Numbered from the stretch's first letter, positions 28,339 to 37,334 are shown. The stretch is DNA of 64,000 nt from Aeromonas finlandensis (GCF_000764645.1 NZ_JRGK01000026.1:83232-147231); one strand, 5' to 3'. A program made the numbers and translations. Notes: generated by a model not told the origin, from the sequence alone.

Positions 28339-29349
28339 TTACAAGTCGAACTTCACTTCATCCAGCAACTGCAAGGCGTCCTTGCGGTGCTTGGCGTAAT
28401 CGCTGACCGGTAGTGCGTCAGACTTGAAACTGCCCCAGGACTTGACCATGGCGGAAGGCTCGACCCCGGCCTTGACCGGATACTCGGCGTTCACGTCCGC
28501 ATACATGTGCTGGGCAGTGTCGCCAGCCAGAAACTCCATCAGCTTCTGGGCGGCCTCTTTGTTCTTGGCATACTTGGTCATGGCCACGCCGCTCACGTTG
28601 ACGTGGGCACCGCGGTCAGCCTGGTTCGGGAAGTTGATATAGACCGCATCCGCCCAGGACTTCTGCGCCGGATCTTTCAACATGGCGCCCAGATAGTAGC
28701 TGTTGCCGAGCGATACATCACAGATGCCATCCTTGATCGCCTTGACCTGATCCCGGTCGTTGCCCTGCGGCTTGCGCACCAGGTTGGCCTTGACCCCTTC
28801 CAGCCAGCTCTTGGTCTCGGCCATGCCGTGATGGACAATCATCGAGGAGACCAGCGCCACATTGTACTCATGCTTGCCGCTGCGGGTGCAGATTTTCCCT
28901 TTGAATTCAGGCTTGGCCAGATCTTCGTAGCTGATGGTGTCGAGCTTGCCGAGGCGATCCTTGCTGGAGTAGATGGCACGCACCCGGGTGGTCAGGGCGA
29001 ACCAGCGGTTCTCCGGATCGCGATAGCTGGCGGGGATGTTCTCCTGCAGGATCTTGCTCTCAACCGGCTGCACCAGCCCCTTCTCCACCAGATCGGTCAG
29101 ACGGCTGATATCGGTCGTCAGCATCAGGTCGGCCGGGGAAAGTTTGCCTTCCCGCTCCAGACGCTCGTTCAACCCCTCTTTGGCGAACACCACGTTGACC
29201 TTGATGCCAGATTCCTTCTCGAACTGCTGGATGATGGGCTTGATCAGCTCATCCTGCCGGTTGGAGTAGACATTCACCTCGCCAGCCGCCAACGCCGACT
29301 GGGCAACCAACGCAGAGAAAGCCAGTGCCAACATCTTCATTTTCATCAT
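28339..29349 (-). CDS. fbpA: Periplasmic ferric iron-binding protein
   Basis: Bacterial transferrin-like protein that carries Fe3+ to FbpB. The 336 residues include a signal peptide (cleavage after ALA in SALAAGEVNVYSN), the start of the fold GEVNVYSNRQDELI, and the paired iron-ligand tyrosines in SLGNSYYLGAML. Two or three neighbouring ATGs are possible; 29349 follows AAGGAA. It heads fbpABC. Fur control is expected from the family, but I found only a weak Fur-like match (about 9 of 14) upstream. Confidence 0.93.
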   Translation of the reverse strand: MMKMKMLALAFSALVAQSALAAGEVNVYSNRQDELIKPIIQQFEKESGIKVNVVFAKEGLNERLEREGKLSPADLMLTTDISRLTDLVEKGLVQPVESKILQENIPASYRDPENRWFALTTRVRAIYSSKDRLGKLDTISYEDLAKPEFKGKICTRSGKHEYNVALVSSMIVHHGMAETKSWLEGVKANLVRKPQGNDRDQVKAIKDGICDVSLGNSYYLGAMLKDPAQKSWADAVYINFPNQADRGAHVNVSGVAMTKYAKNKEAAQKLMEFLAGDTAQHMYADVNAEYPVKAGVEPSAMVKSWGSFKSDALPVSDYAKHRKDALQLLDEVKFDL

Positions 29350-29465
29350 CCGTTCCTTGAGTTGCTAAATCGAGTGAGAACAATTGCCGTTTGCATTCTG
29401 CATATTACCACCAGAGGGATCAAGGAAGAGTCGCGTCGTCACATCACATATTTAACCGCTGGAAA

Positions 29466-29500
29466 ATAAAAAGGCCGGATGGAATCCCATCCGGCCTCTT
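29466..29500 (-). terminator. Terminator after the PII gene
   Basis: A 10-bp perfect stem (GGCCGGATGG / CCATCCGGCC) with a four-base loop is followed on the minus strand by TTTTTATTTT. It lies 105 bp after the PII gene stop; the bases between show no gene. Confidence 0.85.
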
Positions 29501-29604
29501 CTGAGCAAAACGTTATGTTAATCAGGCTTCAATGAGCTCTCACCCCATCGGGATTTCCCCGAGGTAGGGAGGTCAGCGGATCTGTACGTCACGGAAGCGA
29601 TTCA

Positions 29605-29943
29605 TCACAGCGCCTCGTCGTCACTCTCGCCGGTGCGGATGCGCACCGCCTGCAGCAGGTCATAGACAAAAATCTTGCCGTCACCGATCTTGCCGGTATA
29701 GGCCGCCTTGCAGATCGCCTCGATCACCCCTTCCACGTTATCATCGGCGGTGGCAATCTCCAGCTTCACCTTGGGCAGGAAGTCGACCTGATACTCGGCT
29801 CCCCGGTATAATTCGGTGTGTCCCTTCTGGCGGCCAAATCCCTTGACCTCGGACACGGTCAGCCCTTCCACCCCCAGGTTGGCAATAGCCTCGCGGACAT
29901 CGTCCAACTTGAACGGTTTGATAATCGCACTAATCAGCTTCAT
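29605..29943 (-). CDS. glnK: PII nitrogen regulatory protein (GlnK-like)
   Basis: Small trimeric signal protein that reports 2-oxoglutarate, ATP/ADP and glutamine status. The 112 residues contain the T-loop with the uridylylated tyrosine (KGHTELYRGAEYQVDFLPK, Tyr51 region), the B-loop AAYTGKIGDGKIFV and the C-terminal IRTGESDDEAL. The sequence is closer to GlnK than GlnB by eye, but the ammonium channel gene amtB that normally follows glnK is absent here, so GlnB versus GlnK remains open. Confidence 0.88.
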   Translation of the reverse strand: MKLISAIIKPFKLDDVREAIANLGVEGLTVSEVKGFGRQKGHTELYRGAEYQVDFLPKVKLEIATADDNVEGVIEAICKAAYTGKIGDGKIFVYDLLQAVRIRTGESDDEAL

Positions 29944-30144
29944 CTGGTTGCTCCCAATCCATGGTGTGTCATGAATCGGGCTTCAATTCTTATGCCAAGT
30001 ATTTTTATTGTTTTATTTCATATAGATAGAGTTTAATGCCTGCGCCATTCCCCAGGCACATCCCCATAACCGGCCAGCACGCCCCATAATGAGGCACCAT
30101 GCTGCAGCGGCCAGCGGGTATGCACCAAACAAGAGCAAAACAGC

Positions 30145-30561
30145 ATGTTAGTTATCTCCAACAGCGTCACCCTGCCCTGGCATGAGCTGCAATTTCAGAC
30201 CATGCGGGCACAGGGCAACGGCGGACAACACGTCAACAAGACCGACTCCGCCGTCTGGTTGCGCTTCGATTACCGCAACTCTCCAAGCCTCACCCCGCTC
30301 TACAAGGAGGGTCTCGACAAGCTGAGCGACAGCCGGGTACACGACGGCTTTATCCTGATCCGGGTCGAGAGCCATCGCAGCCAGGACATGAACCGCAAGG
30401 AGGCGATGAGCCGTCTGGTGGAGTTGCTAAAGAAAGCAGCCTGGCGCCCCAAGGCTCGCCATGCCACCAAGCCGACCCGCAGCTCCCAGCGCAAGCGAGT
30501 CGATGCCAAGAAGCGCAAGGGGGATATCAAATCCACCCGCGGCAAGCCGGTACTGGACTAA
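30145..30561 (+). CDS. arfB: Peptidyl-tRNA hydrolase ArfB (alternative ribosome rescue)
   Basis: Rescues ribosomes stalled at the end of broken mRNAs by hydrolysing peptidyl-tRNA. The 138 residues have the GGQ motif at residues 26-28 (AQGNGGQHVNKTDSAV) and a long basic C-terminal tail (RKRVDAKKRKGDIK) that enters the empty mRNA channel. It lacks the codon-recognition domains of RF1/RF2, which separates it from those factors. ogt follows 31 bp downstream on the same strand. Confidence 0.94.
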   Translation: MLVISNSVTLPWHELQFQTMRAQGNGGQHVNKTDSAVWLRFDYRNSPSLTPLYKEGLDKLSDSRVHDGFILIRVESHRSQDMNRKEAMSRLVELLKKAAWRPKARHATKPTRSSQRKRVDAKKRKGDIKSTRGKPVLD

Positions 30562-30592
30562 GCCACCCCAGCCCTCCAAAGGATGTCAGCCG

Positions 30593-31084
30593 ATGAAATA
30601 CAGTTTTTGCGACAGCGCCCGCGGCCCCCTGCTGGTCGCCATCGATCAGGATGGCCTGCGCCACGTGGAGTTCATGCACGGCGAACGGCCCGTCATGCCG
30701 CACGCTGACTGGCAACGGGATGACCAGGCGCTGGCCCCCTATCTCGCCCAGTTCACCGCCTATTTCGCCGGAAAGCTACAGCAGTTCGACCTGCCCATGG
30801 CAGCGAAGGGCACCCCGTTCCAGCAAACGGTGTGGCGCGCTTTGTGCGATATCCCCTATGGCGAGACCGTCAGCTATCTCGAAATTGCCCAGGCTATCGG
30901 CAATCCCAAGGCGGTGCGGGCGGTGGGTGCCGCCAATGGTCGCAATCCGCTCAGCATCATAGTGCCCTGCCATCGGGTGATCGGACGCAGCGGCGATCTG
31001 ACCGGCTATGCTGGCGGCATTCCCATCAAGCGCTGGTTGCTGGCACTGGAGCAGGCAGGCACGACATTCGAGCTTGCCCCGTAA
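30593..31084 (+). CDS. ogt: Methylated-DNA-protein-cysteine methyltransferase
   Basis: Suicide repair protein that takes the alkyl group from O6-alkylguanine onto its own cysteine. The 163 residues include FQQTVWRALCDIPYGETVSY (DNA-binding helix region), GAANGRNPLSIIVPCHRVIG with acceptor Cys126, and the closing GGIPIKRWLLALE. Without an Ada N-terminal domain it is Ogt-type. ATG at 30593 is used; an in-frame start 132 bp upstream lies inside arfB. Confidence 0.94.
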   Translation: MKYSFCDSARGPLLVAIDQDGLRHVEFMHGERPVMPHADWQRDDQALAPYLAQFTAYFAGKLQQFDLPMAAKGTPFQQTVWRALCDIPYGETVSYLEIAQAIGNPKAVRAVGAANGRNPLSIIVPCHRVIGRSGDLTGYAGGIPIKRWLLALEQAGTTFELAP

Positions 31085-31139
31085 ATGCCTGTGCTTTGTG
31101 CATGAGCCAGATGCAAATCATCTGGCCGCAGAAGTGAAA

Positions 31140-31336
31140 AGGCTTTCATCCAGTGGCACCGCTTTGCTGACAAGATGAACAGAAAATGAAGAATCGCCTC
31201 AGAACTACTTCAGATTGAGCTTGGCATGATGACTCCATACTTGAATGGCACGGCTCATTCGCTGATTCAAGTAGCACCCATGTGACGCTTCCAATCTGTC
31301 TTTTTTCCCCGCGCCTCCTCTGAGGCGCTTTTTTTG
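31140..31336 (+). ncRNA. Candidate small RNA or long structured 3' region after ogt
   Basis: The 365-bp gap 31085-31449 has no supported gene. On the plus strand it holds a hairpin with 9-bp arms TACTTGAAT (31238-31246) and ATTCAAGTA (31265-31273). After that comes a strong intrinsic terminator at 31311-31335 (GCGCCTC / GAGGCGC, then seven Ts). A further small hairpin, GCCAGATG / CATCTGGC, lies at about 31106-31126. The terminator stands 230 bp past the ogt stop, far for that gene. The 5' end is a guess, no good promoter was found, and I do not recognise a known sRNA family. Confidence 0.35.
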
Positions 31337-31403
31337 TGCCAACGCAACAAGCCAACCCTCTAGCTGAGTGGCCTGAGCGCGACAAAATCTGCACCACCGT
31401 AAA

Positions 31404-31433
31404 AACAAAAAGGCGAAGGATCACCCTTCGCCT
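31404..31433 (-). terminator. Terminator after the 31450-31875 gene
   Basis: On the minus strand GGCGAAGG and CCTTCGCC pair around a short loop and are followed by TTTTTGTTTTT, 17 bases after the stop codon. Confidence 0.87.
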
Positions 31434-31449
31434 CTGGCGTGACAGCTGA

Positions 31450-31875
31450 CTACTCGCTCTGGGGCAGGAACTGCAGTTCCGGCGTAGAGGAGGTGAGCAC
31501 ATCGGCGCAATAATCCCAGGTAGAGATGCGATAGTGCTGCAGATCTTCATCCAGATGCAGACCGTCCGACTCCTGATGGAACCAGCTGGCAAAACGGGAT
31601 GGGGTAATGAGCTGGATCTGCTCTTCGATGGCGTGGCTATCCTTCCCCTCGGCCAAGTCGCAATCCTCGATCACCCGCAAGGCATAGATGTGGCGAAAAT
31701 AGACCCGGCAGAGGATTTGCGGGGGCAGATCGATGCTGCGTGCCCGCCCCAGCATGATGGTCAGGGAGTCGCTCCAGAGATCCTGATGCAGCTCGGCCAC
31801 AACCAGTCCTGGCGGGAGCTGGCGGGACGGAGCCCAAGGTACGGCAACCTGCCGAATGGCATTTTTCTGTTCCAT
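31450..31875 (-). CDS. Hypothetical protein, 141 residues
   Basis: I do not recognise the family. The protein begins MEQKNAIRQVAVPWAPSRQL and has no signal peptide or membrane segment, so it is probably cytoplasmic. It is rather acidic towards the C-terminus, with Trp and His residues scattered (STWDYCADVL). ATG at 31875 follows GAGG at a good distance; an upstream in-frame start at 31953 has no better site and adds 26 residues. A dedicated terminator follows, and yaaA lies upstream in the same direction but behind its own terminator, so the gene is probably monocistronic. Confidence 0.7.
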   Translation of the reverse strand: MEQKNAIRQVAVPWAPSRQLPPGLVVAELHQDLWSDSLTIMLGRARSIDLPPQILCRVYFRHIYALRVIEDCDLAEGKDSHAIEEQIQLITPSRFASWFHQESDGLHLDEDLQHYRISTWDYCADVLTSSTPELQFLPQSE

Positions 31876-31966
31876 ATAAACCTCGCGACCACTCACTCCC
31901 TGTCTTGAGTCTATCTGAACCACATAGTCCCGGCGAAGGCAATCGATGGACAATAAAAACGGCCAT

Positions 31967-31993
31967 AAAAAAGCCGACGTATCAAACGTCGGC
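31967..31993 (-). terminator. Terminator of yaaA
   Basis: On the minus strand GCCGACGT and ACGTCGGC form a stem followed by six Ts, about 75 bases after the yaaA stop. Confidence 0.85.
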
Positions 31994-32069
31994 GAATAAA
32001 AAGTGCTTACAACAGAGGATTCATATATTCAGACCCGCGGGTCGAAAGATTGGTTCCCTCTTTTTGTAA

Positions 32070-32843
32070 TTAATTTTCGGCGCGTTTAAACATCAGGGTG
32101 CTGGCGTCCGACTCTTCCGGCACGAAGTAGTAACCCTCGGCGTTGAAACCGGTCAACTGCTCCACCTCGGTCAGACGGTGCTTGATGATGTGACGGGCCA
32201 TCATGCCGCGCGCCTTCTTGGCGTAGAAGCTGATGATCTTGAACTGGCCGTTCTTCTCATCCTTGAACACCGGCGTGACGATCCGCCCTGTCAGGCTCTT
32301 GGGTCGTACCGACTTGAAATACTCGTCGGATGCCAGATTGATCAGCACCTCATCCCCCTGCGCGGCCAGCGCCTCATTGAGGTGGTGAGTGATCACCACC
32401 CCCCAGAACTGGTAAAGATCCTTGCCGCGACCATTGTCGAGCTTGGTCCCCATCTCCAGCCGGTAGGGCATCATCAAATCGAGGGGGCGCAACACCCCAT
32501 AGAGGCCGGAGAGCATCCGCAGGTGTGCCTGAGCGAAGTCAAAATCGGCCTCGCTGAAATCCTCTACCGCCAACCCGGTGTAGACATCCCCCTTGAAGGC
32601 CAGCAGCGCCTGACGGGCATTGGCCGGTGTGAAGTCGGGTTGCCACTCGGCAAAGCGAGCGGCGTTGAGGCCCGCCAGCTTGTCGCTGATCTTCATCAGG
32701 GTGGCAATTTGATCCGGGCTCAATTGGCGAGCCCGACTAATGAGTTCGGCGGAGTGATCCAGCAGCTCGGGTTGGGTGAAACGGGGGGTCACCAGCGGCG
32801 ACTCGTAATCCAGCGTCTTGGCCGGGGAAACCACAATCAGCAT
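32070..32843 (-). CDS. yaaA: Peroxide stress protein YaaA
   Basis: Cytoplasmic DUF328/UPF0246 protein that limits free iron damage during peroxide stress in E. coli. The 257 residues start [20 protein letters not shown] and include [40 protein letters not shown] and [17 protein letters not shown], all conserved in the family. It is the last gene before a terminator and lies 48 bp after pilU, possibly reading through from it. Confidence 0.95.
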   Translation of the reverse strand: MLIVVSPAKTLDYESPLVTPRFTQPELLDHSAELISRARQLSPDQIATLMKISDKLAGLNAARFAEWQPDFTPANARQALLAFKGDVYTGLAVEDFSEADFDFAQAHLRMLSGLYGVLRPLDLMMPYRLEMGTKLDNGRGKDLYQFWGVVITHHLNEALAAQGDEVLINLASDEYFKSVRPKSLTGRIVTPVFKDEKNGQFKIISFYAKKARGMMARHIIKHRLTEVEQLTGFNAEGYYFVPEESDASTLMFKRAEN

Positions 32844-32890
32844 AACGTTCCTTTATGGCGAGGGGCCGAACGGCAGAGCGGCCCCATGAT

Positions 32891-34003
32891 TCATTCATCC
32901 AGCGTCACATTGTCCAGCGTGCCGGAACCCAACTGCTCACGACCGGAGAGCTTGATCAGCAGCCGCAGGTCGTTGGCTGAATCGGCATGAGCGAGGGCCT
33001 CACTGTAGCCAATCTGGCCAGCGCAGAACAGGCTGAAGAGCGCCTGATCGAAGGTCTGCATGCCCAGATCGGAGGATTTGGTCATCACCTCCTTGAGGCG
33101 GTGCATCTCTCCCTTGCGGATGATATCGGTAATGAGCGGGGTATTGAGCAGGATCTCGAATGCCGCACAGCGCCGCTTGCCATCCACGCTCGGCACCAGC
33201 TGCTGGGCAACGATGGCCTTGAGGTTGAAAGAGAGATCGAACAGAAATTGGCGATGTTTGTCTTGCGGCACCAGATGGAGGATGCGATCCAGCGCCTGAT
33301 TAGCATTGTTGGCATGCAGAGTGGCGAGGCAGAGGTGGCCCGTCTCGGCGAATTGCAGGGCAAACTCCATGGTATCCGTACTTCGGATCTCGCCAATCAG
33401 GATCACGTCCGGTGCCTGACGCAGCGAGCTTTTCAGCGCCACATCGAACGACTCGGTATCTATCCCCACCTCCCGCTGGGTCACCAGACTGCGGCCATGC
33501 TGATGAACAAACTCCACCGGGTCTTCCACCGTCAGAATGTGGCCATCGGCATGCTGGTTGCGATAGCCGATCATCGCTGCCTGAGTGGTGGATTTACCCG
33601 CCCCGGTGGCGCCGACAAACAGCACCAGCCCCCGCTTGGCCATCGCCACCTCTTGCAGGATATTGGGCAGCTGCAGATCTTCAAAGGTGGGGATTCGGGT
33701 CTCGATTCGGCGCACCACCATGCCGGGCAACTCCTGCTGCCAGAAAGCGCTGACCCGAAAACGCCCAAGCGCCTCGCGATAAATCGCGTAGTTGGCCTCC
33801 TTGGTGCGGATATAGCGCTCGAAGTGATCGCTGCTGAGGGTATCCCTGACCAGCGTCAGCGCTCCCTTCTTGTCGAGCACCTCGCCCCCCAGTGACACCA
33901 GATGGCCGTTCACCTTGAGGGTGGGGGGCGAGCCCACCGTCACAAACAGATCCGACCCTTTTTTCTCCACCAGCTCGCTCAGCAGATCATCCAGATTCAT
34001 CAT
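32891..34003 (-). CDS. pilU: Type IV pilus retraction ATPase PilU
   Basis: Hexameric AAA-type ATPase, accessory to PilT in pilus retraction. The 370 residues have Walker A VGATGAGKSTTQAAMIGY, Asp box VEDPVEFVH, Walker B PDVILIGEIRSTDTM and His box GHLCLATLHANNANQALDR. It follows pilT by 25 bp. The ATG at 34003 is preceded by GGAGGG. Compared with PilT the C-terminus is longer, as is normal for PilU. Confidence 0.95.
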   Translation of the reverse strand: MMNLDDLLSELVEKKGSDLFVTVGSPPTLKVNGHLVSLGGEVLDKKGALTLVRDTLSSDHFERYIRTKEANYAIYREALGRFRVSAFWQQELPGMVVRRIETRIPTFEDLQLPNILQEVAMAKRGLVLFVGATGAGKSTTQAAMIGYRNQHADGHILTVEDPVEFVHQHGRSLVTQREVGIDTESFDVALKSSLRQAPDVILIGEIRSTDTMEFALQFAETGHLCLATLHANNANQALDRILHLVPQDKHRQFLFDLSFNLKAIVAQQLVPSVDGKRRCAAFEILLNTPLITDIIRKGEMHRLKEVMTKSSDLGMQTFDQALFSLFCAGQIGYSEALAHADSANDLRLLIKLSGREQLGSGTLDNVTLDE

Positions 34004-34028
34004 TTATCCCTCCCTGGGTTCGAGTCTC

Positions 34029-35063
34029 TTAAACGCTGTTGGGATCGACGGCCTTGGCCTTGGCATCGAGAGAGGCCACCACGCCGCGACTCACCAGCTG
34101 CTTGAGGCTCTGATCCATGGTCTGCATGCCGTGGGTCATCCCGGTCTGGATCACCGAGTAGAGCTGGGCAATCTTGTCCTCCCGGATCAGGTTACGCACC
34201 GCCGGAATACCCATCATGATCTCGTGGGCTGCCACCCGGCCGCCGCCAATGCGTTTGAGCAGGGTCTGGGAGATAACCGCCCGCAGGGATTCGGAGAGCA
34301 TGGAGCGCACCATGTCCTTCTCGGCGCCGGGGAAGACGTCGATGATACGGTCGATGGTCTTGGCCGCCGACGAGGTGTGCAGGGTGCCAAACACCAGGTG
34401 GCCGGTTTCGGCGGCAGTCATGGCCAGACGAATGGTCTCGAGGTCACGCATCTCGCCCACCAGAATGATGTCCGGGTCTTCCCGCAGTGCCGAGCGCAGG
34501 GCGTTGCTGAAGCTCTTGGTATCGCGGTGTACTTCCCGCTGGTTCACCAGACAGCGCTTGTTCTCGTGGACGAATTCGATGGGGTCTTCAATGGTGAGAA
34601 TGTGGTGATGAAAGTTCTCGTTGATGTAGTTGACCATGGCCGCCAGGGTGGTCGATTTACCTGAACCGGTCGGGCCGGTCACCAGCACCAGACCGCGCGG
34701 GAACTCGGAAATCTTGCGGAAGATCTCCGGCGCATCGAGATCTTCGAGGCTCAGCACCGTGCTGGGGATGGTACGAAATACCGCGCCGGAGCCGCGCGCC
34801 TGCTGGAAGGCGTTGACCCGGAAGCGGGCCAGATTGGGCACCTCGAACGAGAAGTCGACCTCGAAGTTCTCCTCCAGCTCCTTGCGCTGATGGTCGTTCA
34901 TGATGTCGTAAATGAGGGCATGCACTTCCCGGTGTTCCAGGGCGGGCAAATTGATCTTGCGAACCTCACCATCAACCCTGATCATCGGGGGAACCCCGGC
35001 CGAGAGGTGTAGATCCGAGGCTTTATGCTTTACACTGAAAGCCAATAACTCTGTGATATCCAT
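34029..35063 (-). CDS. pilT: Type IV pilus retraction ATPase PilT
   Basis: Motor ATPase that depolymerises type IV pili for twitching motility and DNA uptake. The 344 residues have Walker A TGPTGSGKSTTLAAMVNY, Asp box IEDPIEFVH, Walker B IILVGEMRDLETI, the His box HTSSAAKTIDR and the PilT-specific AVRNLIRE motif near residue 285. It diverges from yggS with only 39 bp between them and forms a unit with pilU. Confidence 0.97.
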   Translation of the reverse strand: MDITELLAFSVKHKASDLHLSAGVPPMIRVDGEVRKINLPALEHREVHALIYDIMNDHQRKELEENFEVDFSFEVPNLARFRVNAFQQARGSGAVFRTIPSTVLSLEDLDAPEIFRKISEFPRGLVLVTGPTGSGKSTTLAAMVNYINENFHHHILTIEDPIEFVHENKRCLVNQREVHRDTKSFSNALRSALREDPDIILVGEMRDLETIRLAMTAAETGHLVFGTLHTSSAAKTIDRIIDVFPGAEKDMVRSMLSESLRAVISQTLLKRIGGGRVAAHEIMMGIPAVRNLIREDKIAQLYSVIQTGMTHGMQTMDQSLKQLVSRGVVASLDAKAKAVDPNSV

Positions 35064-35102
35064 AGACTTGTCATTCTCCCATCACAAGATCACTAACGAA
35101 AT

Positions 35103-35804
35103 ATGAACCAGATTGCCCAGCACCTGTTTCAGGTAAAGGAACGTATTGCCCAGGCCGCCGAACGGGCGAGCCGCAACCTGCAGCAGATCCGCCTGCTTGC
35201 CGTGAGCAAGACCAAGCCCGTCGAAGCCGTCATGGCCGCCCATGCCGCAGGTCAGCGCTGCTTTGGCGAATCCTACGCCCAGGAAGCGGCGACCAAGATC
35301 GATACCTTGCGCCAGCAGCCGGAATATAGCGACATAGAGTGGCACTTTATCGGCCCTTTGCAATCGAACAAATCCAAACTGGTCGCCGAACGGTTTGACT
35401 GGGTGCAGAGCGTGGATCGGGACAAGCTGATCGACCGCCTCAACAACCAGCGTCCCGCCAGCATGGCACCGCTAAATATTTGTCTGCAAATCAATATTAG
35501 CGGAGAGAGCAGCAAATCCGGAACGTCGGAACAAGAGATTTTCCGCCTTGCCGAGCTGGTCTCCCACCGTGAACGGCTGGTGCTGCGGGGGCTGATGGCG
35601 ATTCCTGAACACACCAGCGATGAGACCGTATTGGCTGCCCAAATGGCCCGTATGCAGACTCTGTTCACCGAGCTTGCGCGACAATACCCCACGGTGGATA
35701 CCCTCTCGATGGGCATGACCGAAGATCTCGAACTCGCGATCGCCCATGGCAGCACCATGGTGCGGGTCGGCACCGCCATCTTCGGCGCCCGTGACTACTC
35801 ATAG
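35103..35804 (+). CDS. yggS: PLP homeostasis protein YggS
   Basis: Pyridoxal 5'-phosphate-binding protein of the COG0325 family; maintains PLP and amino-acid balance but has no known catalytic activity. The 233 residues carry the PLP-binding lysine in LLAVSKTKPVEAV (about Lys36), with RCFGESYAQEA, WHFIGPLQSNKSK and the C-terminal STMVRVGTAIFGAR. It starts the yggS-proC-yggT-yggU series, next to pilT as in many gammaproteobacteria. Confidence 0.96.
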   Translation: MNQIAQHLFQVKERIAQAAERASRNLQQIRLLAVSKTKPVEAVMAAHAAGQRCFGESYAQEAATKIDTLRQQPEYSDIEWHFIGPLQSNKSKLVAERFDWVQSVDRDKLIDRLNNQRPASMAPLNICLQINISGESSKSGTSEQEIFRLAELVSHRERLVLRGLMAIPEHTSDETVLAAQMARMQTLFTELARQYPTVDTLSMGMTEDLELAIAHGSTMVRVGTAIFGARDYS

Positions 35805-35842
35805 GCAAGGCCAGCGGATAACCCATACGTCCGCCTCTTGCC

Positions 35843-35966
35843 GCGACCTCATCAACAGGAGCGTTTGATGGAACACCGAATTCTGGCGTCAGGTTGTGCA
35901 GGCAGCACCAACCCCGCCGCGACCGCATGTGCAACAGGAGCATCTGATGCAACATAGAACTCTGGC
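35843..35966 (+). repeat. Imperfect direct repeat of the proC translation-start region
   Basis: Bases 35843-35887 and 35919-35966 are near copies. Each has GCGACC, CAT, then CAACAGGAGC, a TGATG and AACA..GAA.TCTGGC, about 76 bp apart. The downstream copy is the real ribosome-binding site and first codons of proC; the upstream one is a diverged duplicate that also has an ATG. Confidence 0.75.
35868..35957 (+). CDS. Possible 29-codon leader ORF overlapping the proC start
   Basis: The duplicated start region gives an ATG at 35868 with AACAGGAG upstream. Its frame runs 29 codons (MEHRILASGCAGSTN, then a second half rich in Ala and Thr) to a TAG at 35955-35957, eleven bases inside proC. It has no homologue I know. 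It could be translated and coupled to proC, or be a neutral relic of duplication; the sequence alone cannot decide. Confidence 0.35.
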   Translation: MEHRILASGCAGSTNPAATACATGASDAT

Positions 35967-36771
35967 CTTTATCGGCGCGGGCAACATGAGCCGCAGCATC
36001 ATCGCCGGACTGGTCAAGGCGGGCTACCCCGCCGGGCAGATCACTGCCGCCAACCCCAGCCTGCCCAAGCTGGAGGCACTGGCCAGCGACTACGGCATTC
36101 GCATCACCCAGTCCAATATTGAGGCTGCCCGCGACGCCGAGGTGATCGTGCTGGCGGTCAAGCCGCAGCTGATGGCCGACATGCTGGCTGCGCTGGTTGC
36201 CGAGCTGGGCTCCCTTGAGGGCAAGCTACTCATCTCCATCGCGGCCGGTATCAAGGTGGCGCGCCTTGGCGAGATGGCCGGTGGCCACCACCGCATCATC
36301 CGCACTATGCCCAATACCCCGGCTCTGTTGGGTCTGGGCATGACCGGCCTCTATGCCCCCGAGCATATTGGAGCCCGCGATCGCGACTTTGCCGAGCAGA
36401 TGATGCAGGCGGTTGGCAAGACCCTCTGGGTGCAACAGGAGTCCGGTATCAACGGCGTCATCGCCGCGGCGGGCAGTGCCCCGGCCTACTTCTTCCTCTT
36501 TATGCAGGCCATCGCCGAAGAGGCAGAGGCGATGGGCTTCTCGCCCGAACAGGCACGCCTGCTGGTGCAGCAGACCGCGCTGGGTGCAGCCGCCATGGTG
36601 GAGCAGAACCCTGAGCTGGCGCTGCAAACCCTGCGTGAGCAGGTGACCAGCAAGGGCGGCACCACCTTTGAGGCGATCAACACCTTCCAGCAGCAGGGGC
36701 TGATGCCGCTGACTGCGCAAGCCATGCAGGCGGCCGTTGCTCGCGCCACCGAAATGGAAACCCTCTTCTAA
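35947..36771 (+). CDS. proC: Pyrroline-5-carboxylate reductase
   Basis: Last step of proline synthesis, reducing pyrroline-5-carboxylate with NAD(P)H. The 274 residues begin MQHRTLAFIGAGNMSRSIIA (nucleotide-binding motif) and contain IRTMPNTPALLGLGMTGLYA and the P5CR signature region AGSAPAYFFLFMQAIAEEAE through TSKGGTTFEAI. ATG at 35947 follows AACAGGAG. It lies after yggS and directly before yggT. Confidence 0.97.
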   Translation: MQHRTLAFIGAGNMSRSIIAGLVKAGYPAGQITAANPSLPKLEALASDYGIRITQSNIEAARDAEVIVLAVKPQLMADMLAALVAELGSLEGKLLISIAAGIKVARLGEMAGGHHRIIRTMPNTPALLGLGMTGLYAPEHIGARDRDFAEQMMQAVGKTLWVQQESGINGVIAAAGSAPAYFFLFMQAIAEEAEAMGFSPEQARLLVQQTALGAAAMVEQNPELALQTLREQVTSKGGTTFEAINTFQQQGLMPLTAQAMQAAVARATEMETLF

Positions 36772-36782
36772 CAGGAGCCCAG

Positions 36783-37334
36783 ATGAACACTGCTTACTTT
36801 CTGATTAACACCGTTTTCGATCTCTACCTGATGGTGATCCTGCTGCGCGTCTGGCTGCAGTGGGCCCGCGCCGACTTCTACAACCCGATGAGCCAGATGG
36901 TGGTGAAGCTGACCAATCCGCTGGTGATCCCGCTGCGCCGCGTTATCCCGGGCTTTGGCGGCATCGATCTCGCCTCCGTGGTGCTGGCACTGGTCATCGC
37001 CTTCGCCAAGCTGGCCCTGCTCAAGAGCATGAACGTGCTGCTGGCGGACTGGCTCAGCCTCAGCCTTTTCGCGGCACTGACTGTGTTGAAGAAAGCGGGC
37101 TCGATGATCTTCTGGGTACTGCTGATCCGCGCCATCCTGAGCTGGGTCAGCCAGGGCCGCAACCCCATCGAATACGTGATGCATCAGCTGACCGAGCCGT
37201 TCCTCGCCCCTATCCGCCGCGTACTGCCGGCACTGGGCGGGCTGGATCTCTCGGTGCTGGTCGCCTTTATCGGCCTGCAAGCCATCAACTACCTGCTGGG
37301 TGACCTGTTCGGCCAGCTGTGGTGGATGATTTGA
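36783..37334 (+). CDS. yggT: YggT family membrane protein
   Basis: Inner-membrane protein of 183 residues with two copies of the YggT domain, each two membrane segments. Pattern [20 protein letters not shown]...[10 protein letters not shown] in the first half is echoed by [20 protein letters not shown]...[10 protein letters not shown] in the second. Its function is not settled; a role in osmotic tolerance has been suggested. It starts 11 bp after proC, and its TGA overlaps the yggU ATG. Confidence 0.92.
   Translation: MNTAYFLINTVFDLYLMVILLRVWLQWARADFYNPMSQMVVKLTNPLVIPLRRVIPGFGGIDLASVVLALVIAFAKLALLKSMNVLLADWLSLSLFAALTVLKKAGSMIFWVLLIRAILSWVSQGRNPIEYVMHQLTEPFLAPIRRVLPALGGLDLSVLVAFIGLQAINYLLGDLFGQLWWMI

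Noticed and set aside
29370..29400. A Fur box upstream of fbpA
   Set aside because: The best match reaches only about 9 of 14 conserved positions, too weak to list, though Fur control is biologically likely.
31146..31592. A minus-strand 148-codon frame overlapping the 31450-31875 gene
   Set aside because: It crosses a strong terminator and overlaps a better-supported gene in another frame.
34029..35804. pilT-yggS as part of a mobile or horizontally acquired unit
   Set aside because: The order is widely conserved in gammaproteobacteria, and base composition matches the surroundings.
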